Position numbers and translations under genes: made by a program. The notes under the pieces are model-generated. The model searched no databases. It had not been told where the DNA came from and saw only the letters and a list, made by a program, of their open reading frames with translations. Positions 1-10,599 of a stretch of 64,000 nucleotides of DNA are shown in pieces (within the stretch, counting starts at the first letter, position 1; the number at the start of each line of letters is the position of its first letter). This stretch comes from Rhypophila decipiens (taxonomy: Eukaryota > Ascomycota > Sordariomycetes > Sordariales > Naviculisporaceae): positions 1 through 64,000 of the forward strand of contig MU858216.1 in the NCBI GenBank assembly GCA_033297075.1. Direction: 5' to 3'.

Positions 1-460
1 TACATACCATTTACTTGATTGGATCTTCCAATCAAGTCTAGTTGCTCTTTTGGGCTATGTTACGTAGTGGTGTGGTATGTCACGATCGTTACAGGCCTCG
101 TGCAACGTGATCTGGGTCCGTGACTTCACCACTTCAGACGTCTTTACATTAAATTGCAACCAACACTACTATTTATAATAAAATCTTAGTTTATTTTCTT
201 AAACTAACGTTACGTTAATACTATTAAAATAATACTATTCTTAAAGAAGAAGATAAAGACTAATAAATTTAAGGCTCTAGAAGTCCTTATAGCTAATAGT
301 AGTAATAGTAGAGATATAGTTTAACTAGAGTATTAGCTAGAATAACTAGATCTTCTAGACCTACTCAAATATTGTAAATATTTAAATTAAATTAATTCAA
401 TTTAAATTAGGCCTAAAATAGTTCAAATCAAATCAAATTAGACCCCCTATTTAATTTAAT
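1..460. repeat. AT-rich, probably RIP-mutated relic
   Basis: From about 170 to 460 the sequence is almost entirely A and T, with TTAA and TAATA runs and no usable reading frame. It ends abruptly at ordinary GC content near 465. The first 170 bases have mixed composition. Such a compositional cliff is typical of repeat-induced point mutation acting on a transposon copy in filamentous ascomycetes. No terminal repeat or transposase frame can be recognised, so the element type is unknown. Confidence 0.45.
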
Positions 461-2927
461 TTGCTTTGTGGCCACCCTTGGATATCCGTGGTCACTATTC
501 GCGATATGGTACGCGATGCTGTGCAGACGTACGTACCACGTTACTGCAGAGGCCTGGCCAGCAGAGCGGTTCTCCATGTTTGCCATCTCCAGCTTTTTCA
601 GTTACCTTCGTCAGCCAACCGGCATGGCAATCTGGAGTGTGATATGCTGTGGACCGCGTTACTGATCACCCGGCACGCCTCCGCCGTTTTCCCCACGAAC
701 TTGCGTCGAATCAAGCATGTACGAGTATGTGGGAAGCTTATTAACTTACGGTGGGAGTCGATGATCATACAGATGGATTTACCAATCCAATGATATGTTC
801 AAGCATGCTAAACTGATGAAGATATAAACGAAATACAAATCCGTCTCTTGACATAGTTCATGAAGTGTGATCAAGCAACGACAAGAAACGACAAGAAAAA
901 GTCAAGACAGGTCAAGCAAAGTCAAGAGATTCCCGCCCCTGGCATTCTAACCTCCGATGCAAGCCACCGAGCTCCTGGAGGTCGTGCCCAGCTTTAGCCA
1001 AGAGGTCTTCTTTCGGAAGGAGCAGCTTCGATGGAAGGATCCGATATTCGTGGCCAGCGACCTTCCATTCCCAAGAAATGCCCAGCATGCCCAGCCACGG
1101 GACAACTTGCCCTTCCTGTCAAGAACGGCCGCTTGCTCCTTTTTGGTATCGGCCACCACTGCATACCGGTACTAACAAAAGGTGAAATTCAGGTTCAGAT
1201 TTACCATGTTGGTAAACTTGTTACTCTCATGGATGGGATTTAAAGTGAGATATCGCCACTATCAAAGCAGATGTCAGCACGGCGTGCTTCGTGCACGCCC
1301 CGTCTGATGTCCCAATGGGTTGGTTTGGATCTCCCAACCCTTTACCGGTGTCTGACATTGATTGTTCTTTCAACTCGGACCCGCAAAAGATGGTACCGCA
1401 GCTCCCTCTTATCTTGACATTCATCCCGGGATCCAACTCCTTCCCCAACCAAGGTCTTCTGCGCATCATCGACCTCAGTAATGTAACTTGTCAGACTTCC
1501 ATCTTATACCGAGAACCTGGTATGACCCTCAATGCGGCATAGGAACTTCATAAACCACCAACCGCACAGTGTCTCGAATGGAAGTCTGAATGGACAGTGG
1601 CGAGTGAAGCACTATTGCCAGGGCTGACCCGGATGAGTACAGGGGCACACCCTCAGATCAGATAGGGACATGAGAATATATCAAATAATATCAGTTCAGG
1701 GGGCATTGTGAGTCCAGAACCCCATTCAGGTCAAAAGCAGGTCGGATTGTCATACAAGAGACAGAAGGGAGTGGGAGTAGCTTTCCTGTTTCCTGTCAAA
1801 ATGCATGTAATCCACTTCCTTGCCAATGTACAGTTTTTCAATGACTTCCTCGGTCTACATACCGCCACGGGTTTCAACGGTTATATTTGTCATCTCCGAG
1901 TATTGATGGGATGGCTGACTGAAATGACGGGGGTTGATTTCTTCTGTACAGTTTGCTGTGATAACTGAAGACCAACAACAATTCCGATTCGCTTGCAGCG
2001 GTTGGTCCATTCGTACAAGGTGAAGATAGTCCCAACAGCACGCGATATGCGGTCAACATGGCGAGTTTGCCATATCAGGTAATCAACCGCTTCCTGCAAT
2101 CAACCTCTGGGCATTCCATCATGTACCTGTAACACTCTCACCCTCACTCCAGTCTGTTGAGAAGCCCTCGTATCCTTGGAGCACTAGAATTACTTGAGAA
2201 TGAAACATCACTGATCGTAGGCACGCCCTCTTGCCTCTACCTACCCAGTGTTGACAGCGCTTGAGTATCAACCGAGGTCCCTGTCTCCAGCCCGGCCTGA
2301 ACGAAATAGGGGAGACAAGTCATGACGCTGAAGACAAAAGCGTCCAACACATCGGCGGCTGCTCACTCAGATGGCTATCCCTTATTGACCGTTCAGGCGA
2401 AAATCCACATGCCTATTTCGTCCGCTCGGTGTTACAAATATTCTACCATCTTCTGACCAATCAATGCCTTACTCGAGTTGGATAGCGTCAGATAGTGCTC
2501 TCCTCCTGCTTGCCCTATCAAAAGGAGTATCCGAGTATGCCTTCTGAGCTCTAGACTTTTCTCTTCCATGTTGTGATTTCTTTCTTCAAGTTTCGCATCT
2601 TCGTCCATTCGACAAGCTGTCCCACGAAAAAAGAAGAAGAAGCTTCGGGATAGAAACATGACGACAAGCCCTCACTGTCGAGCTACTTGCAGAATTGGGA
2701 CATTTTAGTGAAAACCAACCCTATGCCAGAGTGCAGCACAAAGGTTCAATACTTATATATTCTCTTGGGAAAAGAGATTGTACAACCCATAAAAGGCACA
2801 AGAGACTTCATCCCTTGTCAGGTGTAAAGAAAATAAACTTGGAATCCGCCCGATTTCCATCATGAACAAGAGATGAGAGCCTCGGTCTCACCTTCCAAAC
2901 AGCTTCAAATTTTGACCGTCCCATCAC
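461..2927. other. Intergenic, no supported gene
   Basis: This stretch holds only short open frames (below 90 codons) on both strands without recognisable motifs, splice-linked partners or coding-like composition. Around 870-930 there are short imperfect repeats of a CAAG/GTCAAG motif. I see no RNA gene. Confidence 0.5.
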
Positions 2928-3647
2928 TCAATCCTTGGGCGCATCAGTCAAAGGCACATACCGCACCCCAAACAGCTTCCTCTTCTCAATCTGGCCATCA
3001 GCATCTTTATCCACACACCAGATATGCTGACTATACCCGCCGGCATCGTCGTCCACCGGAATAAACATGCGTCCCGGACTTTTCAGTTGATCCAGCAATT
3101 CATCATGTAATGTCGAAGCCGACGCGCCAACATGGATAGCATCCCACCTGTCAATCCTCTCACCGTCATCAGCCCGTTCCACCCAGCCCCGCCGCCCATC
3201 ACCAACTCGAAACCTAGCCCGTCCGCTGCTCAAAAACTCCTGGCCCTCCGCACTCTTGCCCATATTCTTCTCGCCTAGTTCCTTCAGTTCCGAGATATGC
3301 TCTACCCCAACAACTACCCCTTTATCACCAACAAGCTCAGCAAGTGCATGGGTGAGATAGCCACTTCCACTGCCAATATCGAGGACCCTTGGCGCTGGCC
3401 GTTCCTCACTGGGCAAGAGATAGGGCAGCAAATTCTCCACGGCAGAGGCGTGCATATGCGGCGCCGAGATGGTGGCCCCGTGGCCGATGGACTTGGGCGA
3501 GTCATCGTATGGATGCGAGGACGGGGCGTAATGTGCGCGGTCGACTGAGAGAAAGGCGGATTTCACGACGGGCGTGGTGATCATTTTGTTTCGCCACAGG
3601 TTCTCGATCAGATCTGTGTTGGTTGCGCCCGAGGATCGCCAGGCCAT
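2928..3647 (-). CDS. Protein-L-isoaspartate O-methyltransferase
   Basis: The product (239 residues) transfers a methyl group from S-adenosylmethionine to abnormal isoaspartyl carboxyls, starting repair of aged proteins, usually in the cytosol. The sequence shows the PIMT opening MAWRSSG with a TDLIEN block, the SIGHGATISAPHMHA substrate loop, the SAM-binding motif VLDIGSGSGYLT and the DAIHVGASA motif. It is a single exon. The ATG at 3647 sits in a CAAAATGG context and its following residues match the start of animal PIMT, so I prefer it. The frame stays open upstream to an ATG at 3956, which would add 103 residues with a basic, Ser-rich tail that could be a mitochondrial leader. Confidence 0.9.
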   Translation of the reverse strand: MAWRSSGATNTDLIENLWRNKMITTPVVKSAFLSVDRAHYAPSSHPYDDSPKSIGHGATISAPHMHASAVENLLPYLLPSEERPAPRVLDIGSGSGYLTHALAELVGDKGVVVGVEHISELKELGEKNMGKSAEGQEFLSSGRARFRVGDGRRGWVERADDGERIDRWDAIHVGASASTLHDELLDQLKSPGRMFIPVDDDAGGYSQHIWCVDKDADGQIEKRKLFGVRYVPLTDAPKD

Positions 3648-4606
3648 TTTGGACAGGATGCTGGGGCTGATGGTGGATTGGGATCGGGTTTGGGCTTTGA
3701 TATGAAAGGCCAAGCTGCTGGCTGGGCGAGGGCAAATATTCTCGATTATTGTTATGTTTGAACGGAGGGACAGCCCGGCGATGTGGTCGAGGCAGGCCGT
3801 TGTGGATGAGATCCTAAAGACTGGAAAACATGGGCTTCGACGCCGGATCTTGGCCGTGAGAGGTGTCGATGTGGTTCTTGTTTGAGGCGGAGACCGGCAA
3901 GATTTGAGTTTGCCACTATTCCTGTTGTAGTGAATCTTGTGGTAATGAGGAGGCATGCGAGACGGGCAGCTCTAATGTTCTTATTCGACGACTAGACGGG
4001 AAAACAAGGCTTGTTTAGTTGACTGGCAAGGTAAAAGTCCAAGCGTGAAATAAAGAAATGGCAAAAACTTGGGTAACCCAAATGAACAGAGGTTGACGTT
4101 GGGTGATGTCACGAGCACACGACTTGTCGGTGGTGCTCTGATGATGAGAATGAGGGGCCGGCCTCTCAAAGGGGCTCCCCGCAGTCGCGCAGGCTGATGC
4201 TCCCCTCATTTTTCTTTGACCACTGCCGACTCCCCGACAGATCCGGGCGATTGGTTTCCGTGGCAGGATCAGCAAAGTTTATACGGCTTATGATATCAAC
4301 AAACCGAGTTCTCACGGCTCCATATAGCAAGTGCACCGCTTCAAAACTGCTGGTCCGAGAGCACAAGTATATATATATTTACCCAGAGCACGGGGCGAGG
4401 AATGCGTGCTCTAGCCACAGGACCCCAGATGCTGCGAAATGACCAAACACAAAAGGGAATATGAAGGGAATCAGACTCTTGAACGCCAAAAACAAAGAAA
4501 CCCAGTGTGTACGTGCGAGTGCTAGTGCGTTCGATGAACGAGTAAAATCGTTGTCCCAACCGAGTGATGCAAAGTATTGGCCAAGACAAAAAGAAGAAAA
4601 GAGTTA

Positions 4607-4641
<35 letters not shown>

Positions 4642-4681
4642 CAGCCCATCTGACGTAAAAAGAAAACGACCAAAACCAGTG
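3648..4681. other. Intergenic between two convergent/tandem minus-strand genes
   Basis: The part up to 3956 is an open in-frame extension of the methyltransferase gene. The remainder carries no supported gene; it should contain the promoter of that gene and the 3' end of the downstream BSD2-like gene, plus the GT microsatellite listed separately. Confidence 0.5.
4611..4637. repeat. (GT)n microsatellite
   Basis: An uninterrupted run of GT dinucleotides of 27 bases lies 45 bases beyond the stop codon of the BSD2-like gene, probably in its 3' untranslated region. Runs like this are length-polymorphic between strains. Confidence 0.95.
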
Positions 4682-5856
4682 CTATACCACTCTCTCCGAG
4701 CTTTCTCCCTCGGCGATTATGGGTATGCCCAACCCCCGATCAGGACTCTGCAGCACCAGTTGTTCGTGTCTCCTCGCTTTGAGATAATCGGCCACCGCCC
4801 GGATCAGAATAAACCACCCGACAATCATCATGATATAAGCCACCCAGTCGCTCCCCGAAATGTCCGAAATCCCTCCGCCGCCGTTATTTTGGTTCACCGT
4901 GTTAGGGTCAAAGTCGTGCGCGTTTGGATCGGGCGGGTTCGCATATTGCCCCTCCGTATTTTCGTCGCTCCCCATGCCGCCTGCGCCAATGTCCTCTGCT
5001 CCTTTCATCGAGAAACCCTGTGTGATGAGCGTTATGCCGAGGCCGGTCCGCGAACCGTTCTTGGCTGCGTGGGTCGAGTGGAGGAGATACGTGAGCAGGA
5101 AACCGGGCAGCTGGAAGGCCATGGAGATCATGGCATTCCAGACAAAGCTAAAGACAGAGCCAACCGGCATGCCGTCTATGTACACCTCGTCGAGGCCACC
5201 AAGACCTGGCGCCAGGATCGTTGTCTCCCAGTATGGTGGTGCGGCGTCGGCTGCGGCTTGTTCATATGTCTGTGATGAATATTGTTAGCAAGAAACGCGG
5301 CTGGAAATAAGGGTGCGGCGTAGCAAGAGATTTGACATACAGGTGGCTGTTCCTCCTTCTCGACACCTCCTCGTTCCGGCTTGGCAGTTAAATTCGAAAA
5401 GACGCCGTCCGACTGAATTCCGCCTCCAAAGACTCCTCGTACGCGAGATGCCGATCCTGCGGGGGGTGGTGGTGCAGCCGCGGGTTGCGCTGTCGTCTGG
5501 GGTTGTACAGGCGGTAGGTGCTCCGTCGGCCTGGCGCTCAGGGGTGACGTGTTGCTCCGCACCAAGCGCTGTCTGTCGTCCGCTTCATCGTCGCTCCATT
5601 CACCATCACTCTCGAATGCATCGGCAAGGTCGGGATTTACTGGTCCGTTTATTTCTCTCGACGATCGTCGCGAGCGGAAGGACGGCGGCGGCGAGTTGGG
5701 AATCGTTTGCAACTGTCTTGGCACAGCGCTGACGGTCGGTGTCTCGGGCTCGTCCTCATCGTGGGCATTCACCTGCGCATCGTTAGATATCGGCCGGCGG
5801 AGTCCATCATCATCGAATGAAGACGCTGTTCGTACCCTCTCGTATCTTCCCGCCAT
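4682..5856 (-). CDS. BSD2/NDFIP-like Rsp5 adaptor, metal homeostasis
   Basis: Two exons (5341-5856 and 4682-5269) flank a 71-bp GTATGT...CAG intron and give 367 residues. The N-terminal half is acidic and Ser/Pro-rich. The C-terminal half has the family signature: VYIDGMPVGS, then a hydrophobic segment with FVWNAMISMAFQL, an HAAKNGSR loop, and a last membrane segment near residue 325. Yeast Bsd2 and animal NDFIP are Golgi/endosomal membrane adaptors that recruit the HECT ligase Rsp5/Nedd4 through PPxY motifs, sending transporters such as metal carriers for degradation. Here a PPTY motif is created exactly across the splice junction. The residues after the last membrane segment are short and charged. 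Confidence 0.85.
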
Positions 5857-6584
5857 TCTTGTTGGTATCTGAGGTATTTGATGTGTGGCTGGCTTTGTTG
5901 TTTTTAAGGCCCCTCTTGATTGCGCGGCGAATGGACGCTATGAGTTTTAGTTCGGGGTTCGATGGAAATGCGATCGACGCTTCGAATGACGAAAGAAAAA
6001 GATATAATAATCAGAGGTCGTGAACGGAAGAAGCGCAAGGTAAAAGGAAACCGAAATGCAAGAGAACGTGGTCTGGTGGCGGAATGTATGGTGTCGAGAA
6101 AACGAGGTTCAATTGTCGGAGAGTCGAGTTGCTAAGGAGAAGCGCTGAAGAAGCGAATCAAGGATGGCAGTTGTAGCGGAGGTATGATGTGCCAGCAGCG
6201 GCTGATGAATTCCCATGACACCGCCCTGGAACCCAGTGGAAGTGGAACCGGGAACCGTCCAAATGCCCGCCAGTTTGGCCCACTGCAGTTGGTTGCCTCA
6301 GGCGTTCAGTCTCGGCAAGGGTCTCCGTCTCACACAATTTCCACGGGTCCACATGACGGGACACTGCAGTTTCGCCACACCCTAGCCGGACCGGGAGCAC
6401 CTGGCACCAACAACGGCTTTGTGGCTCGTGACAGGTGTGGCTAATGGAAATAATTGACTGCCCGGGGTGGGCCCGACCGTGGTATCAATGAATTGATAAG
6501 ATCTGGAGAGCTCGGATGGAGCTTGATCATCAGAGCTCCCTTTGCGCATCCATCCTCAACAGCAAGTGTCACTCTTGACACGCA
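5857..6584. other. Divergent promoter region
   Basis: About 730 bases separate the starts of the BSD2-like gene (minus) and the bc1 assembly-factor gene (plus), so both promoters should be here. Only short meaningless frames occur. I cannot assign individual sites. Confidence 0.5.
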
Positions 6585-7101
6585 ATGATGTCTGCCTCGG
6601 TGAGTAGCTGTCGCCTTATTCACCAGCAATGCGACCTACATGATCTGGAAACTGACCACCGTCCCACCCGCAGCGCGCACACAGACTCCTCCAAAAGGCC
6701 CTCGAGCGCTGGCCCAAGGACCCCCTCCGACCCGAATGCCAACTCCAAAATGTCCTCGCAAAGCGCCTCCAAGCAGGGCACTCCCTCGTCCCTCCATATG
6801 AGGCATCTCTGACCGGCGCCGCGAGAGAGCAAGCCGAGCTCAAACAAGCGAATGCGCTTTACGGACTGCTGGAGAATAGATATCAAAATAGTGTACGCTT
6901 GCAGCCCTCAACAAATGGACGATATGCCGGATGACAAAGGCTAAACAAGAACAGTACAAACTCAAACAAAACCGAATCATGGAGCCGAAAAGCAACCCGA
7001 CATACTACAAGGACCTGGTCAAGGAGCTGGAGGAGGCGCCGAACCGGACCTGGCTGGGCCGCATTGCGAACCGAATTAAAGGTCTCGTGCGGCTCGAATA
7101 G
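6585..7101 (+). CDS. Cbp6/UQCC2-like cytochrome bc1 assembly factor
   Basis: Three short exons (6585-6599, 6674-6892, 6955-7101) joined at GTGAGT...CAG (74 bp) and GTACGC...CAG (62 bp) give 126 residues. The first exon encodes only five residues (MMSAS). The mature order is a basic helix with ALERWPKDPLRP, a middle with QANALYGLLENRYQ, then SNPTYYKDLVKELEEAPNRTW. The helix ending in WPKD and the LLENRY block resemble UQCC2/Cbp6 proteins, which bind newly made cytochrome b at the mitochondrial ribosome and hand it to complex III assembly. This is family-level recognition by eye; a generic LYR-like mitochondrial protein is the alternative. The exon structure itself is well supported because all phases close. 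Confidence 0.72.
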
Positions 7102-7517
7102 TAGAGCAGAGAGCGCGAACGGCCTCAACAATCAACGGGCGACACGCTGTTGCCTCTGTGCAAGCGTGGACGGAACGGCGGTACTCTGCGGGAAGTGGGC
7201 TTGTGCAACCGCTCCGCCTACCAGTAACCTGTCACGGATACCACGCGAGACGAGACGAAATGCGACCCTTGAGAGGGGCTGGGTATGATAATTGTGCAAT
7301 TTGCATATGGTCTGATGGGCACCGTCAACCCTGGCGTTCTGGAGTTGATCTTGGGCATGATGCGGACATGCCGGTGGACGGAAGGGATGCAAAACCAAGA
7401 CCCGTGTATTTTTACATGTACAACAAGTTGATGATCCTCTTCGGACAAAGAAAACAACCGAAATCGGGCGAGGGAAAGGGTATATGTAACAAACATGACA
7501 AAATATCAGTCCCCCAT
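7102..7517. other. Intergenic between convergent genes
   Basis: This gap holds the 3' ends of the bc1 assembly-factor gene (plus) and the citrate carrier gene (minus). No credible coding region or terminator structure is visible. Confidence 0.5.
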
Positions 7518-8671
7518 TCATATATACTTCCTCTCTGGGTCAAACTTGTCAAACAGCTCCATGCTCTTCTCGTACATGGTAAACACGATGCCGCCGCTCA
7601 TGACCAAGCGCGCCAGTCTAGGCAGCGCACCGCTCCAGAAAGTCAACACGCCCTCTTGCTTGAAAATCATGGCCGCGCATCGGAAGGTGTTGCCGTAGGT
7701 CGTCTTGGCGTCCGGGCTCTGCATGCGCGTCTTGATGGTATCCAGCGGCTGGGTGACAATCACCGTTATCAAGCCCGCAATGCCGCCCATCGCAAACGTC
7801 CCCACCGTGCCGAGCTTCTCGCCGGGCGCCGTGTAGCTCTCTGCCAGTTGTTTCAGGGCTGTGTAAGCCGAGAATCTCGTCGCGCTGTTGGCTGCCTGTC
7901 GGGCCGTGGTGGGCACGAATCCTTGGAAGAAACCGCGGATGCCGCGCTCGCGCCAGATTATGGGCGTGGCGTGGAGGAAGCCGCGCAGTCGTGGGTTGGC
8001 GGATTTTCGGTCGTCGATCCTGCAAAGAAGACCACGGTTAGATTCACGTTCGGTGACTGTGGTGTATGTGTACCGTGGTCGGCGCGCACAGTGTGGTCTT
8101 GATACTCTCGGTTGGAGTGACAGCCAGCAGTGACTCTGTCACGCCAGCGCCGAATCCAGCGATCACGGTCCGCGGACCGGACAGCTTGCCATCGGAGTCT
8201 GCAAGCAGTTTCTTGTATTGGTCAAATGCGACGAATCCTGCCGTCCGGTCTTAGCAATTGTCAATTATCCTGTCGCAAGGGGAGTTGACCGTACGAATTC
8301 CCGCCTTTGCCGAGTTTCCAATAATCAGCGTCGTGCATCCCGCGTACCATTGTCGTCCGAATGGCGGCCAGGGGAGCTTTTGGCCTTCAGCTAACCTCCG
8401 GTTGAGCTGTGTCCGGGTTTTGGCAACTGTCGGCGAGCAAAGGTCAGAAATGCGGGTTTGGTATGGAGGGTTGCGGAAACCGTACATTCAGCCGGGTATG
8501 TGATTGCTATACAGCGTTGGGCAACTGGTTAGCAACTATGGCCATGATCTCGCAAGCCTGACTCGGAAGCTCACCAATCTCGACGGCGCCGGCCGTGGAA
8601 CCGGCCAGGATCGACCGCAACGCGCTGGGCCCTTTGACCGCCGGATGTTGCGACTCCTCCTTGGACGACAT
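7518..8671 (-). CDS. CTP1: Mitochondrial tricarboxylate (citrate) carrier
   Basis: Five exons (8575-8671, 8486-8506, 8295-8426, 8090-8237, 7518-8019) with introns of 57-70 bp encode 299 residues, the normal length of a mitochondrial carrier. Three repeats each carry the carrier signature: PAEFAKTR, PTESIKT and QPLDTIKTR. The sequences TTARQAANSATRFSAY and SGALPRLARLVMSGG are characteristic of the citrate/malate exchanger of the inner membrane, which exports citrate for cytosolic acetyl-CoA. The second exon is only 21 nt and supplies the first half of the first signature motif (ITYPAE), so skipping it would destroy repeat one without shifting the frame. Start chosen at the ATG that yields MSSKEES, a typical short N-terminus. 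Confidence 0.93.
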
Positions 8672-10443
8672 TGTGAGTGTTGTCTCTTGCGGATTGGGCG
8701 GGGCTACTGCAGGAAGACTGGTGGTTGAACTGCGAAAAACAAGCTGAAGCAGAGGAGCTCGGGCCAGGATTTTACAGGTCTGAATTGATGATCAGTCGCT
8801 AAAATGTGCAATGACATCGGCCTTGGCGCTGCGATTGCGGGGCCCCACTGTCCAAAAGCGGAGGGTGGCGCCAAGACCCCAGACTTCCCCACGTCAGAAC
8901 GGGGCGTCGTCTGTGCAACCAAAGGGGTGTATACATCATGCAAGAGGAGGATGATTCGCAATTATAAACAGCGGTTCAGATATCCTGATTTATTCATCAT
9001 TCATTCATTTGTTGGGTATACTAAATGTATGGTCTCTCACTAGTATGGAAGTCTAAAAGCACACATCGTAATATCACTAGGCGGGCCACATGAGATGGAC
9101 TCCGAATCACAACGCTTCGACGATTCCCGTTGCGAGGGGTGGTAGAAATTCCGAAGATAGAATCACCAGTATGTGCTTTTACCCTGTCTTACTTTGGAGG
9201 CTGAATCGTCAAATGCTAGGTTGAGTGTTGTGTCAGGACCAATCATGAGAAGAAGAGAAAATTAGGGCGAGACTTGGGGTTGAAACGGTTGTTTCCTCAC
9301 CTCCAAAGCCACGTTATCATTGACCCGGTGTGCTGAAAGTCTTGTCGTTTTCCTGGAGCAATGGATTTTGAGTAATGCATGGTCGGGATCCGCAAGAGGC
9401 GCCCAAGTTCTCTGGTGCTCTATGTACACACCAGCGGTTTGTCTCTGCTTGATTATACGCTTGGTCTGTCAGTCCCTTCAGAGACATGAAAAAAAGACGA
9501 GGCCGCTTCCATCATGCATCGGAGCCGGAATCCCCAGAGGTTCATGCGGTTGCCTGTTCTGCGTCAACACGCACACGTGCCTTCCTTGTGTTTTATACAT
9601 CCGTGAATTTATTGTAAAACTGTCTGGTTCTACTAGACTCATTGTAAAGGTCTTCGGAAACCACTCGGGCGCGGTACGACTTTTAACCAAGGCTCGAGGT
9701 CCATCGATAGCGACCAGTGGCTGATCGACCCCCAGAACGAGGCTGTGGCAATCGCGACAACTTTGGAGGAATCAAGGCATCTGTTCTCGCAAAGGCAGCA
9801 ACGCGGTTAGCCATATGGGATTGAGGTATAAGAAGCGGTCCATGAAAGTAAATTCGCTTTTGAAAAACAAAAGGAATTGCAAAATGCAAGTAACGCAGGC
9901 GAGGCTACTGGTAAATTCTTGAGAGAGGATATACGGCGAGTTTTGGTACCCATTGAAACAGAAAACCTGCTCAATTGAGGAGAATGGGCGGTTCAGTTGC
10001 ACTGAGAACTGACGGCAGCTTGCAAGCTCCTGCCGTGTTTGTGTTTTCGCGGCATCTGCGGCCCTGGTCCACCATTTTGGGTGCGACTTGGCCTGCAATC
10101 CGCACCACCCAAAGGGTTTCCACTTGGCAGACACGAACAAGCGCGCCGAATTACACTGGACAAATTACCACATTCTCTGCGCAACGCGCAACAGCGATAT
10201 CAAGGAACATCACGTCTTACGGTCGGATTCGATTTCAAGTCTCGGGCGCATGCCTGGGTGTCCTACCCACCGACCGCCGGTCCTACTGTGGCCCAAAATC
10301 AACTGCTGAGTCGTCAAGGCCAACATCCAGTCGATAACATACAGAGACGCATATCGAGTATCACGGCAACAACCGTCCCACGCGAGAACGTCAATCTTCT
10401 CAAACCCCGCTCTTTGGTTTTCCTGTGCTCCAGACGTTGAACG
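8672..10443. other. Intergenic, no supported gene
   Basis: The first few hundred bases should hold the citrate carrier promoter. Open frames of 60-130 codons between 9320 and 10440 have no recognisable motif and no consistent splice partners. The last part may be the 5' leader of the downstream STAND-type gene. Confidence 0.45.
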
Positions 10444-10599
10444 ATGGGTGCGTTGGATGCTCTCCCGAAAATCCCCCTAGAGGAACCATTGATGATTGAC
10501 CTGCCTCAACACATTGTCGACATTACCAAGCAGAACTTTGATGGCCTAGACAGCATAATCGGCTCTGGGCGCGATTCACCACCAGCTCAAGCCTCATGA
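10444..10599 (+). promoter_or_regulatory. Upstream ORF overlapping the next start codon
   Basis: An ATG-initiated frame of 51 codons (starting MGALDALPKI) ends in a TGA that overlaps the ATG of the following gene as ATGA at 10596-10599. If transcription begins upstream, ribosomes would meet this frame first, and termination-reinitiation or leaky scanning would be needed for the main protein. An alternative is that this is just chance in an untranslated leader. Confidence 0.4.
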
